Below, one piece after another: positions 1 to 5,637 of a stretch of 9,893 nucleotides of DNA. Below the pieces are notes generated by a model. That model was not told the DNA's origin. It did no database searches and saw nothing but the letters and a program-made list of their open reading frames with translations. The translations under genes were made by a program, and so were the position numbers. The stretch's first letter is position 1, and each line of letters opens with the position of its first letter. The DNA is from Euryarchaeota archaeon UBA40 (lineage in GTDB: Archaea > Thermoplasmatota > Poseidoniia > Poseidoniales > Thalassarchaeaceae). Location of the stretch: contig DAYJ01000055.1 of NCBI GenBank assembly GCA_002506875.1, forward strand, positions 1 through 9,893. Reading direction: 5' to 3'.

Positions 1-1
1 A

Positions 2-82
2 GATACGCCTCGTTTCGTTATTGAGTCGGACGCCACTATCGTCCTGCCTTTGATCCTCACTTGTCTCAATCCCCCCCAATGA
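2..82 (+). CDS. Possible 3' end of an upstream gene (very tentative)
   Basis: Frame 2 is open from the left edge to a TGA at 80-82 and would encode about 26 C-terminal residues (DTPRFVIESDATIV... ending LNPPQ). Its codons, including CGT for arginine, resemble those of the clear genes here. A competing reading is the start of a minus-strand gene from a GTG or TTG near 55-65, reading left (RIKGRTIVASDS...), but that frame uses AGG and AGA arginine codons that are less common in the neighbours. Neither peptide is recognisable, and the piece is too short to decide. More sequence to the left would settle it. Confidence 0.25.
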   Translation, partial: DTPRFVIESDATIVLPLILTCLNPPQ

Positions 83-100
83 ATGGATTGAAACATTGGG
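66..100. repeat. Two interlaced 7-bp inverted repeats upstream of the M14 peptidase
   Basis: TCAATCC (66-72) is the reverse complement of GGATTGA (85-91), and CCCAATG (75-81) is the reverse complement of CATTGGG (94-100). Each pair has a 12-base loop. The 5' arm of the second lies in the loop of the first, so as RNA the two hairpins would compete or form a very tight pseudoknot. As DNA they could be a double operator. The element ends 16 bases before the peptidase ATG at 117 and overlaps the possible stop of an upstream reading frame. A regulatory or termination role is inference. Confidence 0.4.
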
Positions 101-116
101 CCGTTCACGCCCCCTC

Positions 117-1463
117 ATGAAGAAGGGCCTGTTTCTTGTCCTTCTCTTCTTATCCGCTTACTCTGCTCCTACGGTTGATGCCCAACAACCTGATATTTTG
201 CAGGAGCAATGGTATCATTCCTATGCAACATTAACTTTGGATGTGAATGCATGGGCGGATGATTACCCCGAGATTGTCAACTTACTCGTTGTGGGCCAGA
301 CTGAATTGGGAAGAAATCTCTGGATGTTGCAAATCTCGGATTGGAGTCAGGAGAATAAGTCAGATGGGTCTGCAAAGGAGGTGGTATACATCGATGGGGG
401 GCACCATGGAAACGAGCATTTGGGAACGGAACTTGCTTTCCTTGTCGCTGAGCATTATATCGAGGGTTGGGTAGATGGTAATCAAGAGGTCCTCGACGTC
501 CTGGCTACAACTGAACTACACATCCTCATCATGCTGAATGCAGACGGCAATGATATCGATACTAGATGGAATATCAACCAAGTGGATTTGAATCGGAACT
601 ACGATCATTATTGGAACACCTGTGAGACGACTCAGCCAGGATCATCTGCATTTAGTGAAGTCGAAACTCTTGCAAATTCGAATTACATGAATGAGGTAGT
701 GCCTCATGCTGACTTGTATGTCACCATGCACACCGGCGTATGGATCATGCTCTATCCGTGGGGCAAATGGCCTGAACAACCTTCGGACTGGGAACTTTAT
801 CATCAAATTAGAGAAGATGTCCATGCCGATATTTCTGATATACCCATTCAGAATGCGAATCAAGGTCTCTACCCCAATTGTGGAACTAGCCGAGATTATG
901 GCTACGGGGTGATGGGTTACCCTACATTCACCTTTGAGACCGACGATGAGCAGTGGCTATTGGGCACAGTCGAACCTCTCTCATCGCGTCTTGGTGAAGA
1001 GCTTGATGTAATGGAATATCTAATCGAGAATGTATGGTATTGGCGCGCTCGTCTTTCTGTGACTATGCTTGATGTGACTATTGGTGAGACCGTGTCTCTG
1101 ACAGTGGATAATTTGGGTCAAGCCACAACTCTGAATGCTTCGTTACATTATGAATCACCTTCCGGAGAAGTCCTTTGGCATTCTGACAGTAGATTCGCAG
1201 TCAACGCTACAAATTCAACAACAGTGACTTTCGATGCATCGAATCTCACTTTAACTGAGGATGGTGGTTTCATCCTTCATTATCAGAAGCGGGTCATAGA
1301 TTCCTCAATGTGGGTTAGTGAACCAGTCAATTCTTCAGTCGTATCCGTAATGGAGCCCGAAATAGGAGGTTTTCTTCCAGGTCCTTCAGTACTCATTGTC
1401 ATCACTGGATTCGCTCTTGCTGCCCATCGTCGATCTTCCGATTTTGAAAGCGATGTTTTGTAA
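117..1463 (+). CDS. Secreted, membrane-anchored M14 zinc carboxypeptidase
   Basis: Predicted 448-residue metallo-carboxypeptidase that removes C-terminal amino acids from peptides outside the cell membrane. Residues 1-22 are a signal peptide (MKK, a hydrophobic core, likely cleavage after VDA). The M14 domain spans about 30-310. Zinc ligands are H97 and E100 (HGNE) and H205 (TMHTG). R150 and the N159-R160 pair fit the substrate-carboxylate binders, and E274 in the FTFE motif is the catalytic glutamate. The only two cysteines, 169 and 255, could form a disulfide. Residues about 313-415 form a beta-rich stalk with N-glycosylation sequons at 340, 363, 366, 376 and 405. A hydrophobic segment at about 420-437 after LPGPS, followed by RR, is a C-terminal anchor resembling archaeal sorting tails. 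ATG117 is preferred to the in-frame TTG at 96 because it begins the signal peptide directly. No Shine-Dalgarno sequence is visible. Exact specificity cannot be read from sequence. Confidence 0.9.
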   Translation: MKKGLFLVLLFLSAYSAPTVDAQQPDILQEQWYHSYATLTLDVNAWADDYPEIVNLLVVGQTELGRNLWMLQISDWSQENKSDGSAKEVVYIDGGHHGNEHLGTELAFLVAEHYIEGWVDGNQEVLDVLATTELHILIMLNADGNDIDTRWNINQVDLNRNYDHYWNTCETTQPGSSAFSEVETLANSNYMNEVVPHADLYVTMHTGVWIMLYPWGKWPEQPSDWELYHQIREDVHADISDIPIQNANQGLYPNCGTSRDYGYGVMGYPTFTFETDDEQWLLGTVEPLSSRLGEELDVMEYLIENVWYWRARLSVTMLDVTIGETVSLTVDNLGQATTLNASLHYESPSGEVLWHSDSRFAVNATNSTTVTFDASNLTLTEDGGFILHYQKRVIDSSMWVSEPVNSSVVSVMEPEIGGFLPGPSVLIVITGFALAAHRRSSDFESDVL

Positions 1464-1487
1464 GCCGATTCAGAGAACCTAGGCTTC

Positions 1488-2993
1488 ATGGATTGGAAGG
1501 TCACTGGTCACGAAGCCACTGGAGATGTAATGCTGCTGCCCCTTTGGCAGGCCAAGTCAAAAGCCCCTCATCTTTCATTGAATGGTCTCGCCCGTTCGGC
1601 GATATCAAATGTGAAGAGCGCCCTCTCAGGAGGGCGATTTGATGGTAAAATCGGATCGACGTTATCGATATGGTCTGATGATTGTCGCGTAGTTCTTATT
1701 GGAATGGGAAAGGCGGATGATCTTACCCACAAAATTGCTCGTGACGCAGGTGCGAAAGCCATAGCAGGTTTGTCTAAGAAGGACGGAACGAATCTTACAG
1801 TTCGTTTCACTACGGGCTGGAACCTTGAGGGAATGAAGTGTTTCGTCGAGGGAATGATGCTTCGTGACTACACTTTTCTCAAGTACCGTAAGAAGGCTCG
1901 TGAGGAGGCGGAAGAGAAGGGCAACTGGAACTTGACCATTCAGGCTTCAGAACGCTATCTAAATGATTTACAGACGGATATCGAGATCATTGCAGCTCGT
2001 GTAGACGGCGTCCACATCGCCCGAGACCTAGGTAACGAACCTCCGAACCACCTCTACCCGATGGCATATGCAGAGCGTGCCCAAGATTGGGCTAAGGGCA
2101 AGAATAATGTCAAGGTCGAGGTTTACGACTGGGATCGATTGCAAAAGGAAGAGATGGGTGGATTGATCAATGTCGGAAAGGGTAGTTCACGGAAGCCCTG
2201 CATGGTGATTTTCACAGTCAACCCTCAGGTTGATCCCAAAGCTCAGGTACCTTGTATTGTTGGTAAAGGAATCACATTTGATACAGGTGGTATATCGCTC
2301 AAACCGGGTGCATCAATGGACGAAATGAAGTATGATATGCATGGGGCTGCCACTGTTTTCGGGCTAATGCACGCATTGCACGCATCTGGTTACAAGGGTC
2401 GTGTTCACGGCATCGCATGTCTGGCTGAGAATATGCCAAGTGCAGAGGCTTACCGGCCAGGAGATGTCATCCCAACTTACTCAGGTAAGACGATTGAGGT
2501 ACTCAATACGGATGCAGAGGGGCGCAATGTCCTAGCCGATGGTCTCTGGAAGTCAGGTGAATTAAATCCAGAATATGTCATTGATCTTGCAACATTGACT
2601 GGTGCTGTTGTTGTTGCTCTCGGACACGAGGCGACTGGACTATGGTCCAATAATGATGATTTACAGGAACGTATCCATAAGGCAGGCAATGAAGAGGATG
2701 AAATCGCTTGGAAGATGCCTCTTCTTCCCGCTTTTGAGAAAGAGATGACTGGCTCCAAGATTGCAGATGTTCGTAATCTTGGCAAGAGTCGATGGGGAGG
2801 TTCATGCACAGCCGCCGCCTTCCTCAAGCAGTTCGTTCCTCCTCGAGATTTCGACGAAGACAATGATCAGATTCCTTGGGCACATCTTGACATTGCAGGC
2901 ACAGCTTGGGGTGCGGACACTAATTCGATGGTTGGACACGGAGCAACTGGCATACACGTGCGTACGCTTCATCGCCTGATTACAGGATCTTGA
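1488..2993 (+). CDS. pepA: Leucyl aminopeptidase, M17 family
   Basis: Cytosolic two-metal aminopeptidase of 501 residues that releases N-terminal amino acids, typically leucine, from peptides. The family normally forms hexamers. The variable N-terminal domain covers about 1-160 and the catalytic domain about 165-501. Metal and catalytic residues are all present: K260, D265, K272, D283, D342, E344 and R346. They have exactly the spacing of E. coli PepA (K270 to R356). Motifs seen are VGKGITFDTGG, MKYDMHGAATV, NTDAEGR and PWAHLDIAGTAW. The residue after NTDAEGR is asparagine (N347) where the family signature has leucine. The gene begins 24 bases after the M14 stop and is probably co-transcribed, which suggests that peptides trimmed outside are finished inside. 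No strong ribosome binding site is seen. A TTTTGTAA stretch about 29 bases upstream could be a TATA-like box for a leaderless transcript, but this is weak. Confidence 0.95.
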   Translation: MDWKVTGHEATGDVMLLPLWQAKSKAPHLSLNGLARSAISNVKSALSGGRFDGKIGSTLSIWSDDCRVVLIGMGKADDLTHKIARDAGAKAIAGLSKKDGTNLTVRFTTGWNLEGMKCFVEGMMLRDYTFLKYRKKAREEAEEKGNWNLTIQASERYLNDLQTDIEIIAARVDGVHIARDLGNEPPNHLYPMAYAERAQDWAKGKNNVKVEVYDWDRLQKEEMGGLINVGKGSSRKPCMVIFTVNPQVDPKAQVPCIVGKGITFDTGGISLKPGASMDEMKYDMHGAATVFGLMHALHASGYKGRVHGIACLAENMPSAEAYRPGDVIPTYSGKTIEVLNTDAEGRNVLADGLWKSGELNPEYVIDLATLTGAVVVALGHEATGLWSNNDDLQERIHKAGNEEDEIAWKMPLLPAFEKEMTGSKIADVRNLGKSRWGGSCTAAAFLKQFVPPRDFDEDNDQIPWAHLDIAGTAWGADTNSMVGHGATGIHVRTLHRLITGS

Positions 2994-3004
2994 ATTGCTT
3001 CTAT
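2994..3004. other. 11-base convergent junction between pepA and dnaK
   Basis: The stop codons of pepA (2991-2993, +) and dnaK (3005-3007 on the minus strand) face each other across only 11 bases. No hairpin or long T-run fits in the gap, so transcripts from either side very probably read into the other gene's 3' end. Confidence 0.9.
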
Positions 3005-4879
3005 TCAGTCCTCATCGTCGTCTACGACTTCGAAGTTTGCATCTACGACACCATCTTCACTAGGTGCTTCACCGGCGTTTTCTGTCTCCATTGCAGCCGC
3101 AGCAGCCTCGTATAGCTTCGCGGAGATACCATGCATTGCTTCTTCAAGTTCCTTAACTTTGGATTGAATCCCAGCTTCATCGAGATCATCGTCTGCAATA
3201 GGACCATCATCTGTACGAATGAGGGCCTCGAGTTCGTCTACCTTGGCGAGAATCGGAGCAGAGTCACTCTCATCGAGTTTGTCTTCGGCCTCCTCAATGG
3301 TTCGACGTGTCTGGTATACGATGCTATCAGCCTGATTCCGGACTTCAACGCGTGCCTTGCGTCGCTTATCATCCTCGGCAAATTCCTCTGCTTCTGAGAT
3401 CTTTTGTTTAATCTCATCCTCGGAGAGGCTCGTTTGACTTTCGATCTTAATCGACTGTTCCGTACCTGTACCGAGATCCTTCGCACTGACATTCACGATA
3501 CCGTTTGCATCTATGTCAAAGGTCACTTCGATTTGAGGAACTCCTCTGCGTGCGGGAGGGATTCCGGTGAGATGAAACATTCCTAGTGTGATGTTATCCT
3601 TGGCGAATTCGCGCTCACCTTGTAGGACATGAATCTCTACAGCTGGTTGGTTATCTGCCGCGGTGCTGAATGTTTCGGACCGCTTTGTCGGGATGGTTGT
3701 ATTCCTCTCAATCATCGTCGTAGTCACGCCTCCAAGGGTCTCAATCCCAAGGGTAAGTGGAGTAACATCGAGAAGCAGAACATCGGTTACACCTTCATCT
3801 CCTACGATAATTCCTGCTTGTAATGCGGCGCCCATCGCGACAGCTTCGTCAGGATTAATTCCCTTGAATGGCTCTTTACCGACTTCAGATTCAATTGCAC
3901 TCTGAACAGCTGGAATACGAGTTGAACCACCGACAAGGATGACCTTGTCCACCTCTCCCTTACTCAAGCCAGCGTCTTTCATCGCTTGCCTGGTTGGCAT
4001 CATAGTTCTCTTGATGAGATCAGAGACCAAGTCCTCGAATTTCGCACGTGTGATAGAGAGATCAAGGTGCTCGGGCTGTCCATCCTTCATCGTGATGAAG
4101 GGGAGGTTGACGTTAGCCTGTTGTGTCTGGGAAAGTTCGATTTTTGCCTTTTCAGCAGCTTCACGAACCCGACTTATTGCCTGCAAATCCTTGGCAAGAT
4201 CAATCCCGGTTGACTTCTTGAATTCGGCTACTATGTGATCCACAATCGCTTCGTCAAAGTCATCTCCGCCGAGGCGATTGTCTCCTGAAGTGGCCTTCAC
4301 TTCAATCTGAGGTTGGTCATCCACCTGGTAGATTTCAAGGACAGATACGTCAAATGTTCCACCACCAAGGTCGTAGACGAGAATTGTTTGGTCATCGTCC
4401 TTGTCAACACCATAGGCGAGTGCAGCTGCAGTTGGTTCGTTGATGATTCTCAAGACATCAAGTCCAGCGATACGTCCTGCATCTTGGGTTGCCTTTCTCT
4501 GTGCATCACTGAAGTATGCTGGACATGTGATGACGGCTTGCTTGACTTCGCGACCAAGGTAGGCCTCAGCATCGGCTTTCAACTTCTGTAGGATGAATGC
4601 AGATATTTCCTGTGGAGTATAATCATCAGAATCGACGTTCTTCGACCAATTAGTACCCATCTCACGCTTTACGGAGAGGATTGTACGCTCTGAATTTGTG
4701 ACTGCTTGCCTCTTTGCGGTAACGCCAACGAGACGCTCCCCATCTTTGCTAAATGCGACCACGCTAGGAGTGGTCCTCGCTCCCTCTGCGTTCGCGATGA
4801 CGACCGGGTCCCCTCCTTCGAGTGTTGCTACGCAACTGTTTGTTGTTCCCAGGTCGATTCCAATTACAGGTCCACTCAT
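3005..4879 (-). CDS. dnaK: Molecular chaperone DnaK (Hsp70)
   Basis: Full-length 624-residue ATP-dependent chaperone that binds exposed hydrophobic segments of client proteins. The nucleotide-binding domain has phosphate loop 1 (IDLGTTNS, 8-15), catalytic K71, loop 2 (GGGTFDVS, 172-179, with T175) and the adenosine motif (VGGSTR, 316-321). The linker DVLLLDVTPLTLGI starts near 366. A substrate-binding domain, a helical lid and an acidic tail ending VVDDDED follow. The region after SVKREMG lacks the roughly 25-residue insert of proteobacterial DnaK, as in Gram-positive and archaeal versions; the protein reads very like Bacillus DnaK, consistent with ancient transfer from bacteria. ATG4879 is chosen over the in-frame ATG4897 because GGAGG lies 7 bases before it and the protein then begins MSGPVIGIDLG. 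The gene lies 14 bases after the Hsp20-like gene, forming an operon. Neither grpE nor dnaJ is adjacent. Confidence 0.97.
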   Translation of the reverse strand: MSGPVIGIDLGTTNSCVATLEGGDPVVIANAEGARTTPSVVAFSKDGERLVGVTAKRQAVTNSERTILSVKREMGTNWSKNVDSDDYTPQEISAFILQKLKADAEAYLGREVKQAVITCPAYFSDAQRKATQDAGRIAGLDVLRIINEPTAAALAYGVDKDDDQTILVYDLGGGTFDVSVLEIYQVDDQPQIEVKATSGDNRLGGDDFDEAIVDHIVAEFKKSTGIDLAKDLQAISRVREAAEKAKIELSQTQQANVNLPFITMKDGQPEHLDLSITRAKFEDLVSDLIKRTMMPTRQAMKDAGLSKGEVDKVILVGGSTRIPAVQSAIESEVGKEPFKGINPDEAVAMGAALQAGIIVGDEGVTDVLLLDVTPLTLGIETLGGVTTTMIERNTTIPTKRSETFSTAADNQPAVEIHVLQGEREFAKDNITLGMFHLTGIPPARRGVPQIEVTFDIDANGIVNVSAKDLGTGTEQSIKIESQTSLSEDEIKQKISEAEEFAEDDKRRKARVEVRNQADSIVYQTRRTIEEAEDKLDESDSAPILAKVDELEALIRTDDGPIADDDLDEAGIQSKVKELEEAMHGISAKLYEAAAAAMETENAGEAPSEDGVVDANFEVVDDDED

Positions 4880-4886
4880 GTTTATT

Positions 4887-4891
4887 CCTCC
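4887..4891 (-). promoter_or_regulatory. Shine-Dalgarno site of dnaK
   Basis: The minus strand reads GGAGG followed by AATAAAC and then ATG (start at 4879). This is the only strong Shine-Dalgarno sequence before any start in the window. It decides the dnaK start and lies immediately after the stop of the upstream gene, as expected for an internal operon gene. Confidence 0.85.
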
Positions 4892-4893
4892 AT

Positions 4894-5508
4894 TCATCCA
4901 ATGTGGATTGTCCCATCACCGTTCTCGATTTCTAATTCGACATCGAGAATTCCATTATTGAGATCCCATGCTACGATTTTTCCTGCAGCAGGATCGAGGC
5001 CAATTCGTCGAAAAGGCCTCAATTGATTTGTCTTGATAATTTGTAGCGTTCGACCACTATCTGTCAAAGCGAGATCAATACCAATCCCTTCTTCAAGGGA
5101 GTTGGCGAGATCGATGGTAAGGGTCATTCGACCTTGATGGATTAGTATGTCTGCATCGGGTACGTCGATGTCAATCGAATCGGTGGATTCTGGAGTACTA
5201 GGATCGATGGTAACAGGTGTTGAGGCCTGAACATCAACTTTGAAACCCATTGTCTCAAACAGATTGCCGATTCCATCACCTTCACTCATGAGGGTACTGA
5301 GTGCCTTGGCCAGTGCTTCCATGTTGGCTTGTGCATCCACGGTAGCTTCACCAGATTGCAGTCGTTCCATATCGATACCCATGCCTTCGAATTGGCCACG
5401 GACTTGGTCGATTAGACCGGTCAATTGTTCCTTGTTCATATCGAGGCCTAATTGCTTGAACATGTCTAGGAGTTGCTGGATTAGATTCTCTTCCCAGTCT
5501 TCAGTCAT
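4894..5508 (-). CDS. Hsp20/alpha-crystallin-like protein with helical N-terminal region
   Basis: A 204-residue protein, probably an ATP-independent holdase that keeps unfolding proteins soluble; the function is inferred. Residues about 110-196 look like a divergent alpha-crystallin domain: a DILIHQGRMTLTIDLAN stretch, then RPFRRIGLDP, then AWDLNNGILDVEL, matching the F-R...LP and A-xxx-NGVL hallmarks with one extra residue in the latter. The C-terminus carries I-H-I (201-203), the position and form of the small heat-shock IxI oligomerisation motif. The N-terminal 85 residues are predicted helical and repeat a short pattern: FKQLGLDM (from 17), FEGMGIDM (from 40) and FETMGFKV (from 84). ATG5508 is preferred to the TTG at 5514, two codons upstream. 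It is the first gene of an operon with dnaK, where grpE often sits, but it does not look like GrpE. The alpha-crystallin assignment rests on motifs read by eye. Confidence 0.65.
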   Translation of the reverse strand: MTEDWEENLIQQLLDMFKQLGLDMNKEQLTGLIDQVRGQFEGMGIDMERLQSGEATVDAQANMEALAKALSTLMSEGDGIGNLFETMGFKVDVQASTPVTIDPSTPESTDSIDIDVPDADILIHQGRMTLTIDLANSLEEGIGIDLALTDSGRTLQIIKTNQLRPFRRIGLDPAAGKIVAWDLNNGILDVELEIENGDGTIHIG

Positions 5509-5523
5509 CTTCAATCCCTACTA

Positions 5524-5540
5524 TACAACCTCGAGTTGTA
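5524..5540. promoter_or_regulatory. Inverted repeat TACAAC-N5-GTTGTA, candidate operator
   Basis: Perfect 6-bp arms TACAAC (5524-5529) and GTTGTA (5535-5540) flank the spacer CTCGA. The repeat lies 15 to 32 bases upstream of the Hsp20-like ATG. If that gene is transcribed without a leader, this is where its TATA box would sit, so a dimeric regulator bound here could block TBP. On the other side it is about 97 bases from the chaperonin start. Operator function is inference, and one such repeat could occur by chance. Confidence 0.4.
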
Positions 5541-5560
5541 ATGTCCAATTCGGACGACTC

Positions 5561-5568
5561 TATATGAA
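5561..5568 (+). promoter_or_regulatory. TATA-like element for the chaperonin gene
   Basis: TATATGAA is the best A/T-rich TATA-like octamer on the plus strand of this intergenic region. Archaeal transcription usually starts about 25 bases downstream, near 5590, which would give a leader of about 48 bases before ATG5638. No clear BRE purine stretch precedes it, so this is a suggestion only. Confidence 0.3.
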
Positions 5569-5637
5569 CCATTCGTGAAAGCGCCGAATCTCCCGCATTG
5601 GGTTCAAGTGCAAATCCTCGGTCGGTGTGATGTTCCT

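Larger units (their letters stand above)
5509..5637. promoter_or_regulatory. Divergent control region, Hsp20-like/dnaK versus chaperonin
   Basis: These 129 bases separate two outward-facing chaperone units, so both promoters must lie here or just inside the genes. The region contains an inverted repeat at 5524-5540 and a TATA-like stretch at 5561-5568. No tRNA or small open frame of its own is convincing. The GTG-initiated extension of the chaperonin frame from 5575 adds 21 residues with no resemblance to the family and is taken as untranslated leader. Confidence 0.6.

Noticed and set aside
96..116. TTG start giving seven extra residues on the M14 peptidase
   Set aside because: The extra residues (MGRSRPL) would precede a complete signal peptide beginning MKK at ATG117. 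The TTG also lies inside the inverted-repeat element.
4880..4897. Alternative dnaK start at 4897, overlapping the upstream stop as ATGA
   Set aside because: GGAGG with ideal spacing serves the ATG at 4879, and the six extra residues are not typical of DnaK.
5596..5625. tRNA-like T-arm sequence (GGTTCAAGTGCAAATCC)
   Set aside because: The arms around the would-be loop do not pair, and no D-arm, anticodon arm or acceptor stem could be built around it.
5575..5637. GTG-started 21-residue extension of the chaperonin
   Set aside because: The added residues do not resemble chaperonin N-termini, and ATG5638 gives the expected length.
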